From Nematostella vectensis (Eukaryota > Cnidaria > Anthozoa > Actiniaria > Edwardsiidae): 64,000 nt of DNA. The notes below the pieces were generated by a model. That model was given only the letters and a program-made list of their open reading frames with translations, was not told where the DNA came from and did no database searches. The first letter of the stretch is position 1, and each line of letters begins with the position of its first letter. Below, piece by piece: positions 10,034 through 21,530 of the stretch. Where the stretch lies: contig NC_064039.1 in assembly GCF_932526225.1 (NCBI RefSeq), forward strand, positions 15,208,139-15,272,138, written 5' to 3'. The translations under genes were made by a program, and so were the position numbers.

Positions 10034-12624
10034 CATCAAGTCGATTGTTTCATCTTAATTCCTATAAATATCAATGGTTTTGTGATAATATAAAATCTAG
10101 TAATGATTTTCTTATTCAGAGAGCTCCTATAGTATTGACAATAATAGAATAAGACTTTTTTATATAAAAAATGTTTTATAATTTTTATAGAGAAATAATT
10201 AGGAAATAATTTAGAATAAAATCCAGTTGTTATCAGACTGTTAATTGAATTCTTCAGGCCCTTCCTGTCTTGCCTTCAAGCATTTTAAATTTTTATAAGT
10301 TCATCACTCAATTTTTTCAAGCACTACCTTTTCTAGAAAACTTTTAGAGTAGTAATTTGACCATCTAAAACATTACCATTATTAGTAATTGGCATTTCAC
10401 TCTCCTTTATGCTGGACAAAGAAGAAAATATTGTCCTTTTTTTTTTTTCTTTCAACAACCATTCACAGTAGTTTCACACCTTGTTTTTTTCCAGAATTAA
10501 TAAATATATATTTCCTATCACTGAGTCTAAATATTTATATATTCTTAGCATCTACCCATCGCTGCACCGGACCATCAAACTACCATTGTTTTCCGGAAGT
10601 GTTATTGATCTTTTTCACATCAATTCCATAAAACGTCTGAGCCTCTATTTCCTCCATATTTTGAATGGGTGATGCCATACATGACAAGAGTATTAAAATC
10701 TGGTATGATAAGAAGAGTGGCACCAATTGAAATGTAGATGGATAGAAATATACACTTTCAAAGGACAAAACCTTAAGCTTACAAAACAATATTTCCTGTC
10801 ATACCTGATCAAAATTTCAATGACAGACTGAAAGAGCTGAAATAAAAACTGAAATCACTGCCACGGTTTTAAAATTACACATAAACAGGAAACCTGACAA
10901 GCTTACTATAAGCAAATTTCCTTAACATGAAACACTATGCAACTTCCTTTTAAACTAACTATGTAGTTAACATTTTCTTGCTACACCATATCCACTCCAT
11001 CTTTAGGTCCTGGAGGCTTGTTTTTTTAAAATAAAGCTAAAAGTAAGAAAACATATTAGTAAAAAGAATTAAGTTACTGTAGAGACTACAAGTCAACAAG
11101 CAGAATTTCAAGACTGCTGCACCCTGGCTAGTAATGAATGGAAAAAAGAGGGTGAAATACTATATGAAATAAAACGTTGTCGAGGTGATTTAAATTCAAA
11201 TTATAGAAGAAAAAAGCACCTATCCATATTATTCAAATCAAGCGTTATCCCTTTTCCAGCTGCAACATAAACAATAGTTTAAGCTTAAGCATTATTTTAA
11301 TTTGCAATGTGACACACATGCTGAGCAATATATGCTCAATCTCATGATAAAAAAAAATATCAACTGGCAATGAAACATGTTTTTATCACAACTTAGAGGA
11401 GATTCATGAGAGTCCAAACTGTAAATCCTTTATACATGATTATAACCATATAGTAAGAAAAGTATTTTCATTTTGGATTTTGACTCATGTGGGTCATTTT
11501 CCATGTGAATTTAGTGTATCCAAAGAGATTTGCAAAGAAAAAGACATAATAACAAAAAAACAACATGAAATGGAAACCCAATAGTTTTAAATACCACTTT
11601 AGCAAAAATAAGAAGAAGTAAAAATTATTGTAAAATGGATGCTTTATAGTGTATCATAAAACAGAATATTTCATCACCTTGCATTATTAATATACCAGCC
11701 CTGAACTTCCTGGATTTTACTCTATATATGGGTTTGCCATTTGCATTTTGTAACTGTATAAGTCACAAGTCATTTGAAAAAATAAAAATAAAAAATGTTT
11801 TTTTTTAAAGCCAATCTCAATATTGTGGTCTCTTATATTGATAGGATCCTTACATTTCTACTGACAGTCTGAAAAAATATACAGAATTGAAGCTACAGAT
11901 AAATAACATACAGTATTATGCAGTATTATTTGGCCAACTTTACTCTGATTATCTTCCTTCAAAGTTAATACAGCCCCGTTCTACTTTTCTAGTGTAATGT
12001 GGATGGAGATAAAAACCAACACAAGCACTAAAGAAAATGCTTTACTAAAATACAGTAAAATATGTTTAATTAGGCTTTCAAAGATTTATTACTTTGTAAA
12101 GACGAATTCATTAATGGGATCTTGGAATCAACAAGTCCCATGTAATTTCTGATTAAGTAGTGCAACACTAATCTCTTTTACAAAAATTTAAAATAATAAA
12201 ACAGCTTCAACCTGGTAATAGCCAACACTTTAAGCATCTTCGCCAGTGACTACATCTTGGTGGTGGATATTATACAGGAAAGAATTTACATAAACAGGGA
12301 CAGAGTTGTTAAGACTGTGAAAGCAAAATGTTTGCTTAAGACATTAGTGTGACATAGCTTTAACATTAAGCTATGTCAATCCTTTTTAAACCAATCATTG
12401 ACTGCTTTCCCAATCAACAGCAGCTTTGTGCCTGTAAATGGGAATCACATTTAAGGAAAACTTGTATGTATGTCACTATTTTGCAATTCTATTCTTATAA
12501 TTTTTCATAACCTACCTCACATATAAAGGGATTTTATACATGAAAAGCATGTTGCTAAGTGTCAACTTGCTCTACTTGTGTGGGTTATACTGGTTAACGG
12601 TGTTCTGGAAGACATGTCATACCT
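10034..12624. other. AT-rich interval between two convergent genes
   Basis: This stretch lies between the P2X stop and the stop of the SH2-C1 gene on the opposite strand, so it should hold both 3' UTRs. I find no coding exon, RNA gene or strong repeat. The short open frames are AT-rich and without domain signal. Confidence 0.4.
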
Positions 12625-14022
12625 TTATATTTGCAGATAGGTAGCATCCATAATTTTCACAAGCAAAGCAAATGGTACAACATAACACATTTGACTGGTG
12701 ACCCAGTAAATAGAATCCTTCTTGAAGAAAGGGTCTATTTCTTCCACAGAACCAACTCTGCCCATAAGTCTATATGAGAATGGTTGGATGTAAACCTGTA
12801 GCACAATCTGACCTGCCCTCTTGCTGTCATTCTCTGGATCCGTGTATCTCAGCTTCTCAGAGTCCAGATCAGCACAGATAATTGAAGGTGTTAATTTAGT
12901 GAGTGAATTACCCATCTCAGGGCCGGAATTTTCAGGCTCTGATTGAAACTTTGTCTGAAGAACATCTATAACATCACTTGGTTTTAGCGACATAAATGCC
13001 ATATTCCAGGAGCATGTGTTAACAGGGGGTTTGTCAGATGCCGCAAGCTGGAACCTGCACCAACCCATTGGTATAGAGTACTCGCGAGCAGGATCACCAC
13101 TTTTGTAAAGCGGCGTTTCTACCTCTTGACAGCAGTGATCACAATAGCATGGACTTAGTGCTGTAACATCAAATAAACTAACAGGCAGTTCTAGATGCTG
13201 AAGGAAGTGCACGCAGCTCTCCTGATAGTAACACTGAGTTCTAAATGTTTCAACTGAAATTGTGGAGTCTCTTGGTGATCCAACACTGCTCTTTTTTCTT
13301 GGTTTGTTTTTATCCTTGGGTGGAGGAGGGACACATGGTCTAGAGTCGTCCTTATGACATTTCTGATGTATATTCATACCACAGGTAGCACATTTTAATC
13401 CCTGACCTTTCAATCCCCACATAAACTTGCCACAGATATCGCACCATTTTGGCTGTTTGTAGTCATGCGTTTTGAAATCATGCACTGATACTTTAGGATT
13501 AGATTTCTTTCGGATGTCTTTATTATCAATGGAAGGCGGTTTCTCTGCATGAACTAAACGCCTTTGCAATTCTAATATGTCAACAACTAAGTCAACAATG
13601 TTTGGAAACCTCTTTTCATCTGTCTTACTTGTTGAATACATCCCATCTATGTAAAATAGCCGGTAATGTTCAACTTCACCACCAAATGTTAAAGACAAAC
13701 TATAATCTCCGGGAGCTGATAAGCTTTCTCGAACTAAGAATCGTCCATTGACTGTACCTCCCGCGCCTGTGAGCAGCTCGACAACTTGCTCACGTGAAAT
13801 CTTGCCATGGAATTCTTCTCCGAAATGACCAGGTCTGTTCGGCACGGGTTTCATGCAAGCAAGTCTTATAGGTTCTGGTGGTGCTGTGTCCTGTAAAGCC
13901 TGAAGCATTTGCTTCTCCCAATCCGTACCATTCGACGTGGACCCGTTGCCAATACTAGCGTCAGAATAATTCTCGTCTGAATTCATGTCCGCCATTAATG
14001 GTGAAACTCTTGATTGAAGCAT
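12625..14022 (-). CDS. SH2-C1 protein with unfamiliar C-terminal domain, single exon
   Basis: The 465-aa frame has no intron. Residues about 70-155 form an SH2 domain: GRFLVRES at 93-100 contains the phosphotyrosine-binding Arg98, and the text is closest to the chimaerin SH2. Residues 181-230 form a C1 zinc finger with perfect spacing H-X12-C-X2-C-X13-C-X2-C-X4-H-X2-C-X7-C and the QG motif of diacylglycerol-binding fingers. Chimaerins continue with a RhoGAP domain; none is present. Instead residues about 265-460 carry a Cys cluster (CYCDHCC, 292-298), then YSIPMGWCRF, TPSII, and a final VTSQMCYVVPFALLVKI block. I recall similar text in uncharacterised invertebrate proteins but cannot name the family. 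A second in-frame ATG at residue 10 could be the true start. A role in membrane or phosphotyrosine signalling is inferred. Lack of introns may mean retroposition. Confidence 0.85.
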   Translation of the reverse strand: MLQSRVSPLMADMNSDENYSDASIGNGSTSNGTDWEKQMLQALQDTAPPEPIRLACMKPVPNRPGHFGEEFHGKISREQVVELLTGAGGTVNGRFLVRESLSAPGDYSLSLTFGGEVEHYRLFYIDGMYSTSKTDEKRFPNIVDLVVDILELQRRLVHAEKPPSIDNKDIRKKSNPKVSVHDFKTHDYKQPKWCDICGKFMWGLKGQGLKCATCGMNIHQKCHKDDSRPCVPPPPKDKNKPRKKSSVGSPRDSTISVETFRTQCYYQESCVHFLQHLELPVSLFDVTALSPCYCDHCCQEVETPLYKSGDPAREYSIPMGWCRFQLAASDKPPVNTCSWNMAFMSLKPSDVIDVLQTKFQSEPENSGPEMGNSLTKLTPSIICADLDSEKLRYTDPENDSKRAGQIVLQVYIQPFSYRLMGRVGSVEEIDPFFKKDSIYWVTSQMCYVVPFALLVKIMDATYLQI

Positions 14023-14800
14023 TAGAAGTCCCTGATCGCAAAATATTCAGTCCTCGGTCCACACTCGATCTCTAGTACATAAAAAACATTGTAATTGTGT
14101 ACCTTATACAACGGGTCTTGTATAATCTCGGGCGACAGATTCGCTAATCACACTCGAAGAAACGCGAGGTCCCTCGGGGCTTTGGGAATTTTATAGAGAA
14201 CACAATTTTTCAATCCAACCTACGGGTATTAACATGTAATCCGATAAAATCTCAATCGATCGGTAATTTTAAGACCAAAGTGCCGTAGTAAGTAATCTGG
14301 GTATGCGAAAATAGCTATAAGAAGCCATAAACAAAATAAAGAAAAGGACTTCCGTGCAGCTTCGAACAGGAAGACATTTCTTGACCACAGAAGCTTGAAA
14401 TGAGCAGTGAAGGAGGCGTGCTCTCGACGTGACGTCTCACTTTTACTAGGACTCAATGTCACCTCTCAGCCAATCAGAACGCACAATTTGAGGAACCGGA
14501 AACAGTTTCTTAGTGTCGGCAGAATTAAAGTTTTTACTTACTTGTTATTTCAACACTCTGAAAAACAGTCAAAATCATTCGCAATAATTTGAATAACTAG
14601 GTTTATCAAATGACCTTTAATCATTAGGATAAATACAATATTGTGGTTTAAACGCCTCACATCGAAGTCTATAATAAAAAAAAAAATGAAAGGTCCTTGT
14701 CAAAGAAAAAAAAGAACACGTAAATTTTATGAACTAAAAAATCTATCAGCAAATGACAGGCCAGGAGTACGGTGGCCCGTATATGTCATGCGAAAATTAG
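14023..14800. other. promoter side of the SH2-C1 gene and AT-rich flank
   Basis: The stretch upstream of the SH2-C1 start on its strand holds no convincing coding sequence. The open frames at 14229-14462 and 14407-14592 lie on opposite strands of the same DNA and show no domain features. Confidence 0.3.
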
Positions 14801-15119
14801 AACACAACGTATTCACAAAACTAAAAACACAATCGCAAATAGCAAAACACATTCGCTAATGGCAAAAACACATTCACAAAACCTAAAACACATTCGCAAA
14901 ACCTCAAGACGCATTTGCAAAACCTCAAAACACATTCACAATACTTCAAAACACATTCGCAAAACCTCAAAACACATTCGAAAAAACTCAAAACACATTC
15001 GCAAAAAACTCAAAACACATTCGAAGAACCTCAAAACACATTCGCAAAAACCTCAAAACACATTCGCAAAACCTCAAAACACATTCGCAAAACCTCAAAA
15101 CACATTCGCAAAACCTCAA
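14801..15119. repeat. 21-bp minisatellite
   Basis: About 14 imperfect copies of AACACATTCGCAAAACCTCA(A), drifting at the left end and most regular between 14930 and 15119. Protein-like frames across it (HIRKTSK repeats) come only from the repeat. Confidence 0.9.
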
Positions 15120-15694
15120 ACTTAGGCCACTCGTGCGGCCTAAAGCTCCAAGATACTTTTCTGTTTTGTCCTCAATGTGGCAACAAATCAAGCAAAGAGA
15201 AAGAGGTTAAGTCTGTAAAGTTTTATAGTGCCTTTTCACAAGAAAAGAACAAATAGAGGGCAAAGTTCTTTGGCTCAAAGCCAAAAGTTTTGGTTTTAAT
15301 CTGGCATTCGTATTGGTATTCCTTGATTTATTCCACACAGGAGGCGTACAAAAACTGTATAAGTTTATCACTGGAAGTGACCGCTTCACACCCCTTGGCT
15401 TGGAGAAGACAATCGCTGTCAAGTTCAAGTATGGGTGTGGACAGGGTTCAGGTGCAGGCCAACGGGATCAACCTGTGATCCAAGCATATTGTTGCCGGTC
15501 CACTACCAAGATTATGAGGCATCAACCTGTGATCCAAGCATATTGTTGCCGGTCCACTACCAAGATTATGAGGCATCAACCTGTGATCCAAGCATATTGT
15601 TGCCGGTCCACTACCAAGATTATGAGGCATTAGAGGAGGCACTAAACACAGCAATGGATGAGGGAGCTAGGTTTGGATTAATTCAAGTTCATTA
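15120..15694 (+). pseudogene. decayed coding fragment with zinc-ribbon remnant and triplicated segment
   Basis: Immediately after the minisatellite, one frame reads GHSCGLKLQDTFLFCPQCG, a Cys pattern of a small zinc ribbon. A second coding-like block starts after an acceptor-like ACACAG near 15341 (GGVQKLYKFITGSDRF). After the triplicated 54-bp segment a third frame reads LLPVHYQDYEALEEALNTAM and stops at 15695. The pieces are in different frames: removing one T in the repeat unit would join VQANGINL to DPSILLPVH, so the reading frame looks broken. I do not recognise the family; it may be a dead gene or transposon piece. Confidence 0.4.
15467..15628. repeat. 54-bp unit, three perfect tandem copies
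   Basis: The copies 15467-15520, 15521-15574 and 15575-15628 appear identical. The unit begins ATCAACCTGTGATCC and ends ATTATGAGGC. Being 18 codons long, it keeps one frame open through all three copies. Identity of the copies means a recent expansion. Confidence 0.9.
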
Positions 15695-15699
15695 ATTAA

Positions 15700-17050
15700 C
15701 AAGTCAATGACCTCCATATCCAGTATAAAATTGGATATATGCTGCTCTGCTTTTTTTTTTTATAAATTTCTTTAACAAAAGTGGCTTGTTCTGCTTTTCT
15801 TTCACAGAAAGTAAGATATAATTATTGTTTAAATTGAAATAGGAGTATATTTTGGGTGAAGTTGGTTAAGATAGAAAATGGGAGATTTGGTATATATTCT
15901 TTTAATGTTGTTAGTGTAAATGGTAAATGACTAATCTTAAGACTGAAGGTGCTTGCGTGTACTATTAATATTACATCCTCGGGAAGCCAGGGCATCATGC
16001 TCAGCATAGCGAGGTGCAAAATGGAGGAGGGAGGAGGTGAGTTTTGGGGAAAGAAGAAAAAGGGAAATGGTTAGCCCAACCAGGGCCTGTTATTTCTAAC
16101 CCCTCTTGGAACTGGCTTTTGGGCGTCTTCTCTTCCTTTCCCACCCCCTCCGCACCTCGGTACACTGACCATGACGCCCTGGGTTCCCGGGGATTATAAT
16201 AATAATAGTTTGATTTATTCCTCACCATTTGGTAGAAATTTTAAAGCCCGCCAATCTGATGTGCGGTTGCATAGGCTATAAACCACCCTATAATGTTCAT
16301 TTTCAGTAGCAAACTGAATCTGTTTGAACCACAGTGAAATTCAATCCATCCTAAAATTAAAATAACTCAATTATATTTCTAATGTATCAAATAATGCAGG
16401 GTACCGTAAGTTGTATTTTTGATGGCAGTTTTATAAATTCAAAACAAAAACAAAACAATAGTGTCACGCAAGTCAGATCTACAGACTTTAGTGAGATCCA
16501 TGGTTCCTTTTGGTGGTAGAACTGTCATTTGCCAATTACCATTTGCCTTGTGTGCTGACAATGATTATGGAAATAGGTGTATATAGAGAAAAGGTATATA
16601 TATATAGAACTGTGTACAAAATGCAAAGTTTGATTAGATAGAAAATGCTAATGGCTATACCACGACCACCACAGACTGTTATTGTTTTACTTATACCATG
16701 GCATCTTAGGAAATTAATTATTAAATTTCCTACAAACCTTGGGATCAAGAGTTAGTCCCTCCACCTGCGGCATAGGGACTTTTAACAAGCCATCCCTTGA
16801 TTTGTGGGGAAATTTAATCCTTGGATTTCCCTTGTAAACTAACAATGAATGCAGTTATCTGCTTAAAGGTTAGTGTGTAATGGGCTTTATAATGTGATAG
16901 GTTCAATAGTAAATGTGATTTTTGCGACCAACTTTAGCATCAAATCAACGTTCGTGAGCGGATTTCTCGAACTAGACTGATATGTTTTGTGATTCTTTGT
17001 TATCTTCCAAAGCAATACTCCCTTCTTATGTGTTTCTCTTATTATCTTCG
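15700..17050. other. no gene recognised
   Basis: AT-rich DNA with short simple-sequence runs (for example TATA repeats near 16590). The open frames at 15822-16019, 16001-16228 and 16536-16748 on the minus strand show no domain and no convincing splice signals. Confidence 0.3.
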
Positions 17051-17053
17051 CAG

Positions 17054-17115
17054 GACATTATGATAGAGATAGTAAAATGTGCTCGAGTTGCAAGCCAGAA
17101 AAGAAAGAAGTTTGA
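17054..17115 (+). CDS. possible orphan terminal exon
   Basis: An acceptor (TTCGCAG, ending 17053) is followed by a frame reading HYDRDSKMCSSCKPEKKEV to a TGA at 17113-17115, with AATAAA at 17155-17160. The CxxC pair suggests a zinc-binding tail. Another frame is open through the same exon to a possible donor at 17117, so this could instead be an internal exon. I found no partner exon, hence low confidence. Confidence 0.25.
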
Positions 17116-17417
17116 GGTATAAGGAATGTATCAATGCGTAAATCGCAAGAAACGAATAAAAACTTTGTAAACTTAAGTTATTCACTAATCACTGTACTTA
17201 CATCTAAAGCGCCTATGCTTTATAAACTGTTACTTGAAGCACAAAATTGAATAACTTAGCTTAGTAAAAACCTAGTAATCAGTCTTGCACCTAAAATTTG
17301 TCCAGATATTTATTTTGAATATCTAATGTTACTGTAGTTGGTTAGCCTACCAGGTTCAAATTTAAATGGTGCATATAGAGGCATTAAGCTTCTAGCTTCT
17401 TATCTGAATATACAAAG

Positions 17418-17466
17418 ATGGAGGAGGAAGCAGTTCTTTTGGAAAACCATAATGACGCCAAAAAGG
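17418..17466 (+). CDS. possible isolated first exon
   Basis: An ATG with A at -3 opens MEEEAVLLENHNDAKK and meets a donor GGTAATG at 17467. No continuing exon was found before the satellite at 18.3 kb. Chance occurrence is quite possible. Confidence 0.15.
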
Positions 17467-17749
17467 GTAATGTTCAAAAGCTGTTAAAGTTGTTATAGAA
17501 AAATAATATTGTGTATGTTTGTTTCAGCTTTGTTATGTTCGGACACTTGTTAGTAATTTTGTCCTGGATACCTTATGTCAAATGACTATTATTTTTCAAA
17601 CATTTTTTCAACTTATATTTTTGTTATTTTTTAAACTGAATTGTTTAATTAAATGATTTGTCAAATTCACAATAACGTCTTGGTGTTTCTAAATTACTCT
17701 AATTTCTCCAGTCTTAAACCCCTGAAGTAGGTGGAGTTTAAACGGCCAT

Positions 17750-18190
17750 TTTATAAAAACAGGGGGGAGGGGGTTGAAATCATCCCTTTAGTTACCCAAT
17801 TAGTAGGGGGAAATAACAAAATAGGGAGTAAAAATTGACTCCCATTTTGAGGGTGAATTGTACTCTTTTAATGGAGTAACTACAAGCAACCTAGTAAATT
17901 ACTCCACTTAGCTATTCCCTAAAGTGGGTAAAATCTACTCCCCTGAGAGAGTAGGAAAAAAAGGAGTAAAAAATTACTCCATTTTGAGGGTAAATTGTAC
18001 TCCTTTAATGGAGTAATAGCAAGCAACCTAGCAAATCACTCCCTTTAGTTACTCCCCTACAGGGGTAAAATTTACTCCCTTGAGAGAGTAGAAAAAAGGG
18101 AGAAAAAATTACTCCAAAAAGGGAGTCATTTTGTACCTAGGTTTTTTACTCCCTTTTTGGAGTTAAAACTACTCTCTGAAACTAACAGTG
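17750..18190. repeat. GGAGTAA/TTACTCC-rich repeat with internal ~140-bp duplication
   Basis: Many inverted pairs of TTACTCC and GGAGTAA occur, and a block beginning ACTCCATTTTGAGGGT appears twice (about 17836 and 17977), each followed by TGTACTC...AATGGAGTAA...AGCAACCTAG. The left end lies near 17745 and the right near an AACAGTGTAG at 18185. It is probably a non-autonomous transposon with self-complementary parts. Confidence 0.55.
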
Positions 18191-20508
18191 TAGGATCCGG
18201 ATAATCCACGATAATGGGATCCGGATAATCCAAGATTCCTTTCGGCCTACTTTTGTGGTTTTCTGTCCCACCACGGCCCCTGTGCGGCAAGGCTGAAAAG
18301 GTTATATATACATATATGCGAGGTGAGGTGAAAAGGTTATATATATATATATATATATGCGAGGTGGGCTGAAAAGGTTATATATATATATATGCGAGGT
18401 GAGGTGAAAAGGTTATATATATGCGAGGTAAAGTGAAAAGGTTATATATATATGCGAGGTGAGGTGAAAGGTTTTATATATATATGCGAGGTGAGGTGAA
18501 AAGGTTATATATATGCGAGGTGAGGTTAAAAGGTTATATATATATGCGAGGTGGGCTGAAAAGGTTATATATATATATGCGAGGTGAGGTGAAAAGGTTA
18601 TATATATGCGAGGTGAGGTGAAAAGGTTATATATATGCGAGGTGAGGTGAAAAGGTTATATATAGGTGAGGTTAGGTGAAAAGGTTATATATATGCGAGG
18701 TGAGGTGAAAAGGTTATATATATATGCGAGGTGAGGTGAAAGGGTTATATATATACGAGGTTAGGTGAAAATGTTATATATATATGCGAGGTGAGGTGAA
18801 AAGGTTATATATATATATGCGAGGTGGGCTGAAAAGGTTATATATATATGCGAGGTGAGGTGAAAAGGTTATATATATGCGAGGTGAGGTGAAAAGGTTA
18901 TATATATGCGAGTTGGGGTGAAAAGGTTATATATATATGCGATGTGAGGTGAAAGGGTTATATATATGCGAGGTTAGGTGAAAATGTTATATATATGCGA
19001 GGCGAGGTGAAAAGGTTATATATATGCGAGGTGGGCTGAAAAGGTTATATATATGCGAGGTGAGGTGAAAAGGTTATATATATGCGAGGTAAAGTGAAAA
19101 GGTTATATATATATGCGAGGTGAGGTGAAAGGTTTTATATATATATGCGAGGTGAGGTGAAAAGGTTATATATATGCGAGGTGAGGTTAAAAGGTTATAT
19201 ATATATGCGAGGTGGGCTGAAAAGGTTATATATATATATGCGAGGTGAGGTGAAAAGGTTATATATATGCGAGGTGAGGTGAAAAGGTTATATATATGCG
19301 AGGTGAGGTGAAAAGGTTATATATAGGTGAGGTTAGGTGAAAAGGTTATATATATGCGAGGTGAGGTGAAAAGGTTATATATATATGCGAGGTGAGGTGA
19401 AAGGGTTATATATATACGAGGTTAGGTGAAAATGTTATATATATATGCGAGGTGAGGTGAAAAGGTTATATATATATATGCGAGGTGGGCTGAAAATGTT
19501 ATATATATGCGAGGCGAGGTGAAAAGGTTATATATATGCGAGGTGAGGTGAAAAGGTTATATATATGCGAGTTGGGGTGAAAAGGTTATATATATATGCG
19601 ATGTGAGGTGAAAGGGTTATATATATGCGAGGTTAGGTGAAAATGTTATATATATGCGAGGCGAGGTGAAAAGGTTATATATATGCGAGGTGGGCTGAAA
19701 AGGTTATATATATGCGAGGTGAGGTGAAAAGGTTATATATATGCGAGGTAAAGTGAAAAGGTTATATATATATGCGAGGTGAGGTGAAAGGTTTTATATA
19801 TATATGCGAGGTGAGGTGAAAAGGTTATATATATGCGAGGTGAGGTTAAAAGGTTATATATATATGCGAGGTGGGCTGAAAAGGTTATATATATATGCGA
19901 GGTGAGGTGAAAAGGTTATATATATGCGAGGTGAGGTGAAAAGGTTATATATATGCGAGGTGAGGTGAAAAGGTTATATATAGGTGAGGTTAGGTGAAAA
20001 GGTTATATATATGCGAGGTGAGGTGAAAAGGTTATATATATATGCGAGGTGAGGTGAAAGGGTTATATATATACGAGGTTAGGTGAAAATGTTATATATA
20101 TATGCGAGGTGAGGTGAAAAGGTTATATATATATATGCGAGGTGGGCTGAAAAGGTTATATATATATGCGAGGTGAGGTGAAAAGGTTATATATATGCGA
20201 GGTGAGGTGAAAAGGTTATATATATGCGAGTTGGGGTGAAAAGGTTATATATATATGCGATGTGAGGTGAAAGGGTTATATATATGCGAGGTTAGGTGAA
20301 AATGTTATATATATGCGAGGCGAGGTGAAAAGGTTATATATATGCGAGGTGGGCTGAAAAGGTTATATATATGCGAGGTGAGGTGAAAAGGTCATATATA
20401 TGCGATGTGAGGTGAGTCTACCTTTTAAACGTCTATACCAAATTTGTTTCATATATTCCTTTTTTTTAGTAGGTGGAACCTACTTTTAATTGGTTTCAAG
20501 AACTTAGC
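18190..20508 (+). mobile_element. satellite-bearing Helentron-like (non-autonomous) element, copy A
   Basis: A 5' block (GGATCCGGATAATCCACG, later TTTCTGTCCCAC) precedes a long tandem array, and a 3' block follows: GTGAGTCTACCTTT, then a hairpin AGTAGGT-GGA-ACCTACT at 20468-20484, then GGTTTCAA. The same 5' and 3' blocks, in the same order, bound 24988-25508. Two conserved ends around variable tandem repeats, plus a hairpin close to the 3' end and no long TIRs, resemble the non-autonomous Helentron types (DINE-1, pearl). The class assignment is inference. Confidence 0.55.
18298..20413. repeat. ~30-bp AT-rich satellite with ~659-bp higher-order repeat
   Basis: About 70 monomers of the type GCGAGGTGAGGTGAAAAGG plus a variable TATATA run. 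Marker variants recur at a constant distance: GCGAGGTAAAGTG near 18423, 19084 and 19743; GCGAGTTGGGG near 18908, 19567 and 20226; TAGGTGAGGTTAGG near 18663, 19324 and 19981. The array is therefore just over three copies of a 657-661-bp unit of about 22 monomers, which points to recent block amplification. Confidence 0.92.
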
Positions 20509-21177
20509 CGGTTACATATCCTTCTAACGGTATTCAAGCTTGTAAAGTGTATTGCTGTAAAATTGTGTTTTCTTTTCGTTTTTTTTTATCCTATTTAAAG
20601 ACTTCATATCGTTGTGCAAATGATGAACTAAAAAGTTCAATTAAGTAAATATAGTTACGTTGTAACTATTTATTAACACAGTCCCAGACACTCCTTAAAA
20701 TTAATGCCCACATTAGAAAGAAAGTTTTTTTCAAATCTTCCTTTTTCCCATACTCTAGCCTTTTTGTACTTCTCAGGAAATTTCTGCCTGCACGTTCATT
20801 ACCCTGTTCAGAGCCTTGAACGTAGTTAGCTTGAGTTAACGTAGGGATTGCTAACGCCTTTAAGATTGATGTAAATTCATAAATAAAAGATGTGAAGAAT
20901 CCCTTATGATTCTGTTCCACAGGGCGGCTATGATGAGGACTCTTCTATACATCTTATCTGTCACTATGTTGGTATGGCAACTTCTCAATGCTCAGAATGA
21001 TTGCAATTCGCCTGCTCTGTATGATGTAAAAAACTACATTTTACAAGGTCACGTGATCAAAACTGTTAACATGGCAGCGATACTATCTTGTTTCGAAGCC
21101 TGTACGAAAGACAGCGCCTGTTGGACCATCAATTTCAAATTGTAAGTTTGCAAATCTTTGTCTTTAAAAATAGGGAT

Positions 21178-21327
21178 TCTTCCCCTTCTTCTTCTTTTTC
21201 ATCTTCTTCTTTTTCTTTTTCTTCTTCTTTTTCTTCTTCCCCTTCTTCTTCTTCTTCTTCCTCCTCTTCTTCTTCTACTTCCTCTTCTTCTTCTTCTTCT
21301 TCATCTCCTTCCTCTTCTTCTTCTTCA

Positions 21328-21359
<32 letters not shown>

Positions 21360-21399
21360 TTCTTCTTCTTCTTCTTCTTCTTCTTCTTCTTTAGCTTCA

Positions 21400-21431
<32 letters not shown>

Positions 21432-21441
21432 CTCTTCTTCT

Positions 21442-21473
<32 letters not shown>

Positions 21474-21498
21474 TTCTTCTTCTTCTTCTTCTTCTTCA

Positions 21499-21530
<32 letters not shown>

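Noticed and set aside
12625-14022. Calling the SH2-C1 gene a chimaerin
   Set aside because: The SH2 and C1 domains fit, but the RhoGAP domain that defines chimaerins is absent and a stop follows the different C-terminal domain.
14772-15256. HIRKTSK-type basic repeat protein
   Set aside because: Comes from the 21-bp minisatellite; only the short zinc-ribbon-like end outside the repeat was kept as a possible relic.
18298-20413. Promoter array (many TATATA runs)
   Set aside because: The TATA runs are part of satellite monomers with a constant higher-order period; no transcript unit fits.
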